Source: Spiroplasma poulsonii (lineage in GTDB: Bacteria > Bacillota_I > Bacilli_A > Mycoplasmatales > Mycoplasmataceae). From it: 64,000 nt of DNA. This document shows, in pieces, positions 1 to 10,627 of the stretch. The stretch covers positions 883,746-947,745 of the forward strand of contig NZ_CM020866.1 of NCBI RefSeq assembly GCF_009866525.1, written 5' to 3'. The position numbers were made by a program, and so were the translations under genes. Each line of letters opens with the position of its first letter. Positions within the stretch are counted from its first letter, which is position 1. The notes under the pieces were generated by a model. That model had not been told where the DNA came from. It saw only the letters and a program-made list of their open reading frames with translations, and did not search any database.

Positions 1-1002
1 AAAAAATTACTAAGTTTATTAAGCTTATTAACAATTAGTGGAAGTGCTGTACCAACAACAATTGCCGCTAGTCCTTATCAAAAAGAACAAACTATAAGAG
101 TAAAAAGACAAACACAAAGTCCTATTTTTAAAACTAATGGAGCTGACATTCCAACAGAACAACAAATCAAAGATAAATTAATTAATAAATATCCACACAT
201 AGCGGCTGAACAAATTAAAGTCAAAAATATTACTAGTAATTATGTAAATATTACTATAGATGGATTTTCTGGAGAAACAACACTTACTTTTATAGTTGAT
301 AAATCTATACCTTTAAACAATGTTATTGCAAACCATAATTTAGGAGAAATAGATTTTTCAAAATTAGTTAATAGTTATGAAGAACAAATTAAGTTTAGAT
401 TATTAGAATTAAACCCACAATTAGACACAACAAAAATTAATGTTACAAGTATTACAACAAGTAATGCTAAAGTTAGTTCAAATGATATAAATATTTATAA
501 TGGTGAATTAAATATTAAATATAGTAGACCAGTAAAATCAATTATTAGAAACATTGAATTAGGTTCAATTAGAACTAGTGGTTTAAATTTACCAACAGAA
601 CAACAAATTAAAGATAAATTAAAAGAAAAAAATACAGATTTAAAAAATAATATAAATGATTTTGAAGTTAAAAATATAACTTCTACATATGCAAAAATAA
701 GTTTTAATAGAAAAGATATTTTAAGTGGTGAAGTAGTTGTTAATTTTACATCTAATATTAATTTAAATAAAATTATTAATAATAATAATTTAGGTGAATT
801 TAAAACTGAAAATTTATCTAATCCAACAAAAGAACAAATTAAAAATAAACTAAAAGAAATGTATACCGACTTAGATATTACAAAAATCAACGTTGAGAAT
901 ATTAGTAACAGTAGCGCAAAAATCATTTCCGCTGATGAAAATGTTTATACTAATAATGTAAATGTTAACTATACTGTTTCAATAGATTCACTTAATTGAT
1001 AA
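1..1002 (+). CDS. Surface/secreted repeat protein, 5' end cut by the window
   Basis: The reading frame is open from base 1 and stops at TAA 1000-1002, with a UGA-encoded Trp as the last residue. The first residues (KKLLSLLSLLTISGSAVP) look like a signal peptide, so the start Met is probably just outside the window. The mature part holds four copies of a 75-80 residue unit. Each copy begins near PTEQQIKDKL or a variant, carries a 'xITSxxAxI' segment and ends in a 'NLGEI'-like box. There is no lipobox Cys in the visible part. The same unit recurs in the decayed gene at 60904-62542. I know of no biochemical function; an exported adhesin-like or surface protein is inferred. Confidence 0.7.
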
Positions 1003-1021
1003 TAAAATAGGAAATAATCAA

Positions 1022-1539
1022 ATGAAAAAATATTAAGCCTTTTAGGAACAATCACTTTAATTGGAACAAGTACAACAAGTTTAGTTGCTTGTAATACAAC
1101 ACAAAAATATACACCTGAAGAATTAGCAAAAATAAAACAAGAAAACAAAATTAAAACAAACAACCAAGAAATTAGAGATAATTTAGAATGAATAGCACCA
1201 CAAGAAAAACCATTTAATAAAGTTGATAACAAATGATATTATGTGGTTTGAAAAGGTAAAACACAATGATATATAACAAATTTTTTAAATAATGAAAAAA
1301 TAAATGAACGTGGCAAAAAAAACTTAAAAGAAGAAGAAGGATGTGAAATTGGTTTATATCGTTATAGTTTAAATTATGAAGTTGATTTGTTTAATTATGA
1401 GCCATCTAAAATGACAAACTGACCTTGAAGAATAGACAAAGGAACTCATTTTAAATCTGTTTATCGTTGAAATTTAACTACAACAGAACCAAAATTAGTT
1501 ATTGATAATGATGGTAATGTGAAAGTTAAAGGAGAATAA
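1022..1539 (+). pseudogene. Small lipoprotein, start codon out of frame
   Basis: From about 1024 the frame encodes a classic Spiroplasma lipoprotein leader (KILSLLGTITLIGTSTTSLVAC) followed by about 145 residues rich in Trp, Lys and Asn, ending at TAA 1537-1539. The only ATG (1022) is one base out of frame with this. ATGAAAAAATATT has six As where seven would put Met in frame, and stops block any upstream start. So the gene is off by a one-base slip in an A run, or the base is a sequencing error. Its C-terminal layout (YRWNLTTTEPKLVIDNDG) resembles the phage-borne lipoprotein at 24859-25243. Like that gene, it converges on a phage structural operon across a shared terminator. Confidence 0.7.
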
Positions 1540-1566
1540 AAAAGAGATATTAAATCTCTTTTTCTT
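1538..1566. terminator. Bidirectional hairpin between lipoprotein and phage operon
   Basis: AAAGAGAT/ATCTCTTT stem with an A-rich left side and T-rich right side. It can end both the plus lipoprotein gene and the minus phage operon, whose stop codon is at 1567. Confidence 0.75.
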
Positions 1567-4500
1567 TTATCTTGGTGTAAATGTAATTTTAACAGGATTA
1601 TTACTATTATTTATCATATTTAAAACACCTAAGGCATTTACATCTATTGTTATATCTTTATCATTACCTAATGAAGTATTATTTGTTAAACAATATCCTA
1701 ATAATTTAGCAAGTAATACTTTTGAAAATCTAATTTTTAATTTCATATCATTTGTATAATATGCTTGTAAATATGTTTCTGTAATTTTATTATTATCATT
1801 ATCAGATAATTTTGTTATTTGAAGTAAAAAGTTAATATCTCAGTTTCTTCATGAAATAGTATATTCACTTTGATAATTTCCACTAGATAATCCATTAGTA
1901 TATGCAGTCACATATATTGTTTCAGTATCATTTACTTTTATATTCTCTGTATACAAAGTTTTTGTACTTTCAAAATTAACATTATCTTTTTGTGGCAATC
2001 CCTTTTTGTGTAAAGTTGCATCAGATAGTGGTCCAAAATTATATTCACAAGTAGAATAACCTCCTAAAATATTAACATTTCTATCACGAATAAAATGTTT
2101 TATATCAGGTTCAATACAACTAACTTGTAAATTGTCAAGATTACTTATTTCAATTGTTTTATAAGAATCTTGAAATTTACTTATACTTTGAATTGTTGGG
2201 TCAATTTGTCTTAAATCAATTTCTATTTCATAATATCCTTTATATTCTGTTGTATTATCAAATAAATTAATAAAACTTTTAGGATTATTTGAGTGTTTAC
2301 ATTGTGGTGGTGCTGTAATTTTAGTTTTTAATGCTTGTCCTGTTTTAGCATCTCAGATATCTTTTGTATAAGGTTTATAGTTATATGGTACTGGTGGCAA
2401 GACATATTCTGGGTAATTAAATGTTGGTATTTCATAGTCATGTGGTAATAAGAAACTAGTTTTATAATTAGTTGTCATATCGCGTAAATAATTATTTAAT
2501 GTACTTTTTGTTTTACCTCTAAAACTCCATACTGATAATTTTAAGTAATCTTCTTCATTATTAGTATATGGATTATCTGCATAAAAGATGATTTCAAAAT
2601 TACCTTTATATAATGCTTGAATTGAAAACATATCAATAATATAACTACAATTTGTTCCATCTGGTGTTTGTAAGAATTCGCAATCATTATCTTTTTCACT
2701 ATCACTAACTGGTGTTTGAGCGTCAACTGATTTGGTTTTTTCATTAATTAAATAAACTCGGTTAGTTTTTTCATTTAATTGTTTTAAATTATAAGTTGAA
2801 TAAACTAATTCTTTTGTTGGTTTACCATCCTTAGTTAAAACAATACCTTGTACTTTATCAGTTAATAAAGTAGTAAAACCTAAACTATTAGCATTTGCAC
2901 CAAATATAGCACCAACTTTGTCGTTCCCTTGTTCTCTAAATATTTCAAATGGTAAATAACCCTTACCTTTTGATTTTTCAGACCAAAAGGCATCATTATA
3001 AAAACTATAAATATTAGCACTCATAAAACCATTAAGTCATTGAAAATTAGGTCATGATTTTTCGTCTTGGTTAATTACTCAACCTCATGGAATACCAAAT
3101 GAAATAAAGTTTAAGAACTTACCAACTCCGCCCGGTATCGTAAAAGGATTAAATACTAATTTTTGAGTATAGTTTAAAGGTAATACGGTAACTTGGCGAT
3201 TAATAAAATTATTCATATTTAAAATATCTCAAACATTACATGAACCCATTTTGCTATATTCAATTTGAACTTGACCTACTGTATTACCAAATTCATCTTT
3301 TCTTCTAAAATATGATGATGCTTGAGTACTAATAATATTATCAACATTACCGCCATTTACTTTTATTTTGTTTGGTGGTGTTATTTTTCAATCTTTAGAT
3401 CAATAAAATTTAGAGTTTTTATCTTCTTTATGAATATTTCTACCAACACTAGAATTAGTTGCTGATGTAGTAGTGGGGTCGGTTATAACAATGCCCTCAC
3501 TATTTTTCTGTTTTCAAAAATCATATCTACTTTCCATATCTTTTTTTCAATCTTCATAACCAGTTATCATTGTTGGTTGAATACCTTGAATGTTATATCA
3601 GCTTACTTCTGGTGATGCATAATTATTAACTTTGTCGGGTGGACAAGGATACATGTTATACATTAATAAATCTCTTGAATTCATAACTTTTTTATTAAAT
3701 TGACCTTTAATAATTGGCCGACCAATTACAGGCATATCAAAAAAGATAGGATTACCATAAAATTTAACTGCCATTGCTCTAACCCCCGGGTCTTTTAATA
3801 AAACTTCATCTAATTCAACAATACCTTTATTTAGTTTTTCATCATAAGTTATTTTAGGAAAACAATAACCTTCACCTGGGGCACTTGTTTGTATAAATTG
3901 TCTTACTGATAAACCACTATTACTAATTTTGTCATTAATACTTGAAAATGTAATTTCTTGTCATAAAAAACTACCATCATAAGGTGAATAATAATTAATA
4001 ACATTAGATGGATATAATCATTGTCTATCTTGTGGTGCAGAATTAATATTACCCCCACCAATATTTAAACCACGGTCATTAAATACAGTATAAAAATTAT
4101 AATAATCATTAATATTTAATTTATTGACATCTTCATCTAAAATTAATAAAGTATATTGTCTTTCAGTTGATTGTTGAGTAAATACTTGTTCAAATTTAGC
4201 TTCACCAAATTGAATTGAACTTCTATCATCAATCATATAAGCATCTCAATATTTCCCAACCTTAACTTCTTTAGTATAAAAATTATCTGCTTTATTATCA
4301 TTATTCATAAAATAACTTAATTTATATTGCTTTAAGTATTCTAGCATTCTATTAATATCATAAATATTTTCACCATCAATTAATTTTCAATAAACATTAT
4401 TATTTTCATCTTTTAATTTTATAGCAAAAGGTGTTTCATTATTGGCTCATATAGTTGAATTAATTGGCTGTTTATTAAAATCATCAATCGTTAATATATT

Positions 4501-4782
4501 AATTTCTTCACCTTTATATTTTTGTACTATTTTTAAACTATTTTGTCATTGAGCAATAGTACTTTCCATATTATCAAATATGCGTGAATAACTACCATAA
4601 TCACTTGGTTTTGCATTATTAGGTTTTCATCCTGTTTCAGTATCAGGGATATATGAACTATAAACATTAAAAGGAAATACCATTCAATGACGATTGTCTT
4701 TTATGTTTTCTCTGATATCTATTAAAGTATCGTGGGCTTGTCTTCTTAATTCTTCGATAACTCCGGGATTAATTCTACTCAT
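1567..4782 (-). CDS. Large phage structural protein (1071 aa), role unknown
   Basis: This is one uninterrupted frame under code 4, with many UGA Trp codons, from ATG 4782 (MSRINPGVIEELRRQ) to TAA 1567. It begins 3 bases after the portal gene stops, so it is translated as part of the same late operon (terminase, small gene, portal, this). It has no signal peptide and no obvious membrane segment; it is rich in Asn, Tyr, Asp and Trp, as large virion proteins often are. Its size is well above a typical major capsid protein, so a tail, collar or fused head protein is possible, but I do not recognise the family. The last gene before the terminator at 1538-1566. Confidence 0.75.
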
Positions 4783-4785
4783 TTG

Positions 4786-6177
4786 TTAATTCTCCTTAAT
4801 TTCTGTTCTACCTTGTAAGGCATTTTGATTATTACCAGTTTCATCATATTCTAGTAATTTATTATTATGTTCAATTTCTTTGGTTTGCATTTTATCTTGT
4901 CATTTTTCTATTTTTTCAAAATATTTGTTTGCTTCTAATTCATCAATATTATCATATTCAGTAATTGCTCTTATTGGTTCCATTGTGCCATTATCTAATC
5001 TAGCAGTAATTAATTCATTTTGTCGCATTTGGTCAACTAAACTAGCACTAACAAAATCAAAACCATAAGGTCGTTCACCAACACCATCTCATAAACCATA
5101 ATATTTTAAAACAGTATCAAACATCTTTGTATAATATTGTTTACGATATGCTTGTAAATATGCTTGTTTTTCTAAATCTTTGGTTTTAGTTAATAAAGAT
5201 TGTGTTTTATTTTGGTCATTATCTGATTTATCACCAAAAGGACTAGAAAAATGACATACTAAGTATACTTGTTCAATAATTGATTTTTGGTCTTCGGTAT
5301 ATGTTTCTAAGGTTGGTGTACCTTGTACCACTTGTAAAGATTGTGATAATTGACCATCTACGGCTGATTGACCTGATTGAATAAAAATATCATCAAATAC
5401 ATCTTGCAATACTTTTTTATTGCCTTTGTTATAAGCAGTCATTAAATCATCATCTAATATTCCATATCAATGCGTACGATTTGCTCATCTTTCTTTTGAT
5501 TTAATATTAAAACTATCTTCTAAATCAAATTGTAATTTATAACAATTTGTCATAGTAGGTCAAGGGTTTAATGTTGTTGAAGTTGATAAAAATAATGGAT
5601 TAGGTTCATTAATCATTTCTCAAAAAGGGACAATACCTAATTTGTTTTTAAATTCTTGTACTAAAACAGGTCTAACATCATCTTTAATTTGTGTTTTACT
5701 TTGTCCAACAACTACTTCATTATTTTTTGGTCAACCTTTAATAACTATTTTATCTTTGGTACAAATTAAATTTAATATAAATCCACTATCACTTTGATGA
5801 TAATTTAATCAAATATCAGCACCTTGTTCAATTTCATTTATTTTACTTACTCGTGATGTAAAGTTAAAAGGGTTAATTCATAAATCAATATTGCCGTCAT
5901 TAGTCTCTAATAAACCAAAGATTGTTTTACCCATTAAACTTGCTGTTAATTCATTTTTATCTAATTTTTCTTTTATTTTATAAGTTTCATATCATCAGTT
6001 TAATTTTTCTAAAATGTCTTTACGATGAGATTTAAATAAAATATCTTTACCATTTACTAATCGCATTTGATGACGAGCAATAATATTTGCTAAATTAATA
6101 GTTCAATCATAATTATAAAATTTTAAAACACTATTAATATCATTTAAATTTGGTAAACTAGGGAAAGTATTATTCAT
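4786..6177 (-). CDS. Phage portal protein (probable)
   Basis: The 463-aa product starts at ATG 6177 (MNNTFPSLPNLNDIN), overlapping the preceding small gene by 8 bases, and stops at 4786. Portal proteins form the ring through which DNA enters the phage head. Features that suggest this are the N-terminal segment, the GIVPFWEMINEPNP box, a long Gln/Lys-rich helical region around residues 300-370 (SLLTKTKDLEKQAYLQAYRK) and a charged C-terminal tail. Position directly downstream of the terminase genes is typical. The family match is by pattern and context only; the role in a tailed-phage late operon is inferred. The frame is intact, unlike the neighbouring terminase. Confidence 0.6.
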
Positions 6178-6448
6178 TATTATTTTTCTCCTTTAATTTT
6201 AAAATAAGTGCATAATTAATAATATTTACTGTTAATAAATTTGGTTCATTTGCTAAAACTTGTACACATACTTTAACTTTTTGATATTTCTTAATATATT
6301 CGTTATATAAATTTAATTTACATATTGCGATATTATCTTTTTTTAATTCTTTACAAAGTCTTTTTTTAACTTGTCCACAAACAGACATATAAGGTCTTTT
6401 TGCATTTATTACACGCTCATCATGTATTACATAAATATCTTTTTTCAT
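6170..6448 (-). CDS. Small phage protein, unknown (92 aa)
   Basis: I place the start at ATG 6448 (MKKDIYVIHDERVINAK) because a GGGAGTG ribosome-binding site lies upstream and the ATG overlaps the terminase stop by one base. The in-frame ATG nine codons upstream has no such site. The product is basic and helical, with three Cys. It is wedged between terminase and portal, overlapping both, so it is translationally coupled. I do not recognise it; a head-tail or packaging accessory is a guess from position. Confidence 0.6.
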   Translation of the reverse strand: MKKDIYVIHDERVINAKRPYMSVCGQVKKRLCKELKKDNIAICKLNLYNEYIKKYQKVKVCVQVLANEPNLLTVNIINYALILKLKEKNNNE

Positions 6449-7904
6449 TAAGTTAATCACTCCCTTTGTTGTCATAATTTATAATCTGCTGAACTATTAT
6501 GTTTAACCATTGGTATTAATTCAAAGTGTAAAGCATAAAAATCACTATCAAATGTATCATCATATAAATCTAACATTCGTTCTTCTCTGCATCTGGTTTA
6601 TCTTCTCATTGAATTAATTCATATTGGGTTTTACTTACAGGACATTTTTCTCATAATCATTTTAATTGATTAGTATTTATTAACATTGTAATTGCCTCAT
6701 ACGATGCTTTATTTTAAACTTCTGCTTTTGTGCTGGTTTAAAATTCATGTATTGACCAAAAGTATAATTATATTTTTCTCTATTTAAACTTTCTAATGTT
6801 GCATAAGCACTATCATCAACATTAATTGATATACCTTGTTGTATTAAATAAAATATTGGTTTAATTGATTGTTGTAAAATCTAAAATATCTTTTACTTGT
6901 TCTAATGGTCCTTTAAATTGTTGAGTAGCATTTGAGTGTGTATATTCTGCTACTTTATATGCTTTTTTATCAAATGAATTATATATTCAAAAACTCGCTG
7001 CTGTTGTATGTCCTTTGGGACTAGTAGAGTTTGCTAAATCAACACCACCTAATAATTTCGTTGGTTGAATAATATCTGTTGCTTGCATAATATCAATATA
7101 TCTTGCAAAGATTGAACCACTAGTATTACCGGGCAATCCTCAACTTCATACTCTTGCTCTTTCAATATCTAATTGTTCTAATCTTAATTGTTCATTAACT
7201 TTATCTTGTGGTAATTCGTAATTAAGTCTTCAACTAGAATAATGAATAATAATCTTCATATTTCATTTTTCAATATATTTAATTTGTTCATATTTACTAC
7301 GCATTATTTGTTCATCAAAAGGCATTAATTCATTACAATAACCAACAATATATCTTTTTAAACTCTCAGGATTACATGTATTAATTGTTATTTTATTTTG
7401 ATAACCACGAATAGCAAACTCTAAATCACTTAAATCTTTTTGTTGAAATTGGTCACATTCTTCTCTTCAATCAATAACTAATTTATATTTATTCAAATCA
7501 GCAAAAGCTTTTAATTTTTCTTTCCGACTTGGTGAATGTAAACCTTTACAATATATTTTGCTCCCATTTGATAAAGTAAAAGTAAAATTAGATAAATTAA
7601 TAGTATAAGGAATATTATTTTCATCTAACATATTTCATATATTTTGAAATACACTATCTTTTAAATCTTTACTCCAATACATACTAGCAATGATACAAAT
7701 TGGTTCTTTAATCAATAAACTAATTTTTAATAATTCACCAAACATTTTAATATTTGAAATAGTCTTACCACTATATCGTGTCCCAATTTGATTAATTTCA
7801 TTAACTAACTCATATTTCTTTGCAAAGGGATATTTATTACCAACATTACTATTTTGTAATAACCAATAAGGTGTTTCTAACAAATAAGTAAAATGATTAA
7901 GCAT
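6448..7904 (-). pseudogene. Terminase large subunit, three frameshifts
   Basis: Terminase large subunits are the ATPase/nuclease motors that package phage DNA. The first 347 codons (ATG 7904 to TAA 6861) contain a Walker-A-like loop (GTRYSGKT, about residues 48-55), an acidic segment (KLVIDWREECDQF) and the start of the nuclease domain (GGVDLA). The frame then breaks near 6880, and a second frame carries another nuclease Asp pair (INVDDSAYATLE). It shifts back near 6700 (NTNQLKWLWEKCP) and again near 6585, ending at TAA 6448-6450. Joined, the pieces give about 485 residues, a normal length. Three independent slips make a decayed gene likely; assembly error is the alternative. The start overlaps the upstream gene by 8 bases. 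Confidence 0.75.
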
Positions 7905-8295
7905 TATTATCACTTTCTTTTTTAATATCTCTAATATCCGTTTGTAAATTAACAATTATTGGCTGTTGATTATTTAAGTTTAATTCTTGTTCTAACTGTT
8001 TTTCTTGCAGTGAATATTTATAATTAAATGCTCGTTGTCAATATAATTTAGCACCATCAGGTGATTTCATCATAAAATTAATTATTTCACTTTCAATTCT
8101 ATCAACTTGTTTTTCAAGCAAAGGAACTATCTTTTCGCTCGCATAAGTATCATATCTTCACTTGCGAGAAAGATTGAATTCATTGGTTAAATCATTCAAA
8201 GTATATGGTTTATTAGGTGATTTATTTTCTCAAAATTGCTCTATTTTACGATAAAAAGTCGCCAAACTTGCTGTTTTTGGATTAAATTCTTTCAT
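7897..8295 (-). CDS. Terminase small subunit candidate (132 aa)
   Basis: ATG 8295 has a strong AGGAG site 5 bases upstream. The stop at 7897 overlaps the terminase large gene by 8 bases. The N-terminal 60 residues look like a helix-turn-helix DNA-binding unit (YTLNDLTNEFNLSRKWRY), and the rest is helical (ALYWQRAFNYK-like stretch, then a Gln/Asn-rich tail). First gene of a late operon immediately before the large terminase is the usual place for the small terminase, which recognises the packaging site. Identity rests on position and overall form rather than on a clear family signature. Confidence 0.55.
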
Positions 8296-8345
8296 TTTTA
8301 CTCCTTTTATATGGTTAAATATAAGTAGAGAAAAACATGTACAGA

Positions 8346-8370
8346 AGAACTTAACAGGGTTCTTTTTTTT
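8346..8370 (+). terminator. Hairpin with T8 run
   Basis: AGAAC/GTTCT stem followed by eight Ts. It points away from the prophage operon, and nothing obvious is transcribed into it from the left on the plus strand. Confidence 0.5.
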
Positions 8371-8395
8371 TATTATCTATATTTTACATCAAAAT

Positions 8396-8423
8396 AAAAA
8401 AAAGTAAATTACTTTACTTTTTT
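8396..8423. terminator. Bidirectional A/T hairpin
   Basis: AAAGTAA/TTACTTT stem flanked by A7 and T6 runs in the 250-base gap between the phage operon and the transposase gene. The rest of this gap is AT-rich with no gene. An ATTAACAC/GTGTTAAT inverted pair (near 8447 and 8511) could be part of the end of the transposable element. Confidence 0.45.
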
Positions 8424-8547
8424 CAGTTAAATTAATTTGCTAATAATTAACACTTAAATTATAACATAATAAATAAAAAATAATATCTTTTTTTGCATTT
8501 TTATTATTTTTGTGTTAATGTGTAGAACTAAGGAAAGAGGGTAAAAA

Positions 8548-9891
8548 ATGATGAATGTTGATAACAATTTTTTTAATAATTTTATTAATTTATTATATAT
8601 ACAGAGTATTGAAATTATTCAACAAAGTTCAGAAGATTATGATGAATGAATTTTTAAAAATTACAAAATTGATAAAACTTTAAAAGAATTTAAATATTAT
8701 AAAGTAAAAGATAAAATTGAAAGAACATTAGTAATTTTAAATGGAAAAATAACTTTTAAAAGAAGAAGATATTATAAAATTAATCCAGAAACAGGTAAAG
8801 AAGAATATATTTTTCCTTTGGATAAACTTTTAGGAATTGAAAAATGACAAAGAATAGATAATTCTGTTAAAGAAAAAATATTATCATTTATTACTGAGAA
8901 CAAAAGATATAAAGATATTTTAGATACTATGGAGCATGTAAAAATTAGTTTAATGACAGTATCTAATATTATGAAAAATGCAAAAACTGACGAAGAATAT
9001 TACTTTAATAAAAGTAATAAAAAAATAGATATTCCACACACTTTATATATTCAAATGGATGGTACTTATTTGAAAATGTTAGATTCAACAAAGCAAGGAA
9101 GAAAAAAGATAAAAAAACATACGATAGCATGTACTGTACATACTGGGTATGATGAAGAAAAATATACTGTAAAAAGACCTGTAATCGCAAATAAATTAGG
9201 TGTTTTTGAAATGGATAATATTCCAGATTATCTTAAAAAAGAAGCAAATTTAAAACCAGTTCTTATAAAATTATTTACTTTAATTGAAACTCATTTCAAA
9301 TTGACACCTAATATTGAAATTATGATTTTAGGTGATGGTGCATTATGGATTAAAAATACTAAAAATTTTATGCGTCAATATTTTCCTAAAAATAAAATTC
9401 ACTATACAATAGATAAATTTCATCTTACAAGTAGATTTAAAAAACTATATCCATATCAAAGTAAAAACAAAGAAAATAGAGAAATATATCATAAAGCAGT
9501 TGATAATTTTTATAATGGTAAATATGAGGGATTATTACAGTGTTTAGAAGATAGTAAATCTTTTATAAGCGATGCTAAATTAATTTTTTTGAATAAAACT
9601 ATTAGATTAATTAAAAATAATAAAGAAGGAATTGAAAACCAAACACTATGGAATAATATTGGTTGTGATATTGAAGGTGATATTTCTCATTATTGAAAAG
9701 GCACTATAATTAAAAAAGCTATTTATAGTGAAAAAACTATTAGAAATAAATTAAATGCTAGTATGATGGGATTAAAAAATAAAATTAATTTATTTAATAC
9801 TAATGAACAATTGTTAGAAGAAAATAAATTTAATTATTCAGTTAATAATTTTGTAAATAATAATTTACAAAAAAACTTATATTTTTATTAG
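8548..9891 (+). CDS. UPF0236 / ISLre2-type transposase, intact
   Basis: The 447-aa frame (MMNVDNNFFNN to TAG 9889-9891) has an AAAGAGGG ribosome-binding site. UPF0236 proteins are DDE transposases of the ISLre2 family. Visible family hallmarks are the basic RRRYYK region (residues about 70-78), YIQMDGTYLKM with the first catalytic Asp, MILGDGALWIK with the second, and the following IDKFHLTSRFKK. The C-terminal third is Asn/Lys-rich. Three UGA Trp codons occur in frame. A divergent relative lies at 23641-24732 and a fragment at 36378-36600. I could not define terminal repeats for this copy. Confidence 0.85.
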
Positions 9892-10071
9892 TTTTATCTA
9901 AGAAATTAAATAACTTTAATAAAAATGTATTTTTTTTGTGGAAAAATTTAAAAAAATAGAAAAATATATTGACAATAAAATTAAAAGTAATACAATCTAA
10001 ATAAGTAAGTGGTATATTATTCCACAATTTCTAAGATATTAATTTAAGACCCCAAAATAATTTATACGACC

Positions 10072-10158
10072 TAAATTTATTATTGTTCATATTTTTATGT
10101 CCTCATAAATTATATTTTATAATAATATTTTAATAAAAAAGGGTATCGCAAAAAGTCT
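10072..10158 (-). mobile_element. IS5-like element, 87-bp terminal scrap
   Basis: The sequence matches the transposase-start end of the IS5-like element (start region of MNNNKF back to the terminal AGACTT repeat) in reverse orientation, with one change in the end (GCAAAAAGTCT for GCAAGAAGTCT). The remaining roughly 980 bases are gone. It abuts the truncated gene that begins at 10159. Confidence 0.85.
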
Positions 10159-10627
10159 AATATTAAAATTTATGAAACGCTTGTGAATACTGTTTTAAAA
10201 TCATCATATGAAGCGGATATTTTGTCTTCATTAAATTTTTATGAAAATCCAAATCAAAATGAAGCAATTAAAAAAGAGTATTTAGCTTTTGCTGATGATT
10301 GGTTTAATAATCGTTGAGGAACAACAATTAGTAATCGAAAAAATATTGATTTATATGATGTTGGTCTTGATTTAATTGAATTTGATAAGAGTGTTGCTGT
10401 TAAGTTTCATTCTTATGGTTATGTTAACACAGGAATTCAATGAATGTTTAAGAGTGGGGGTATTAACCAAATGTTTAGTTCTGCGCTCCATCATCATGCG
10501 CTTGTGCAACAAACAATTAATAATCAAGATAATTATAATCAAATGGTTGACAGTACGGGACCAGACATTAATGGCTTAGTTGTTAATAAATCAGTTGGAA
10601 CATATCTTGTTAATAATAAGGTTTGAT

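Noticed and set aside
495-926. Hydrophobic minus-strand frames antisense to the first gene
   Set aside because: Low-complexity Leu/Ile/Phe complement of an Asn/Lys-rich coding strand; typical shadow.
2541-2744. Short minus-strand open frame inside the phage structural gene
   Set aside because: It is a shadow in another frame of the 1071-aa gene, with no ribosome-binding site.
8929-9696. Separate 255-aa gene within the transposase
   Set aside because: It is only the UGA-limited middle of the 447-aa frame; under code 4 the gene runs 8548-9891.
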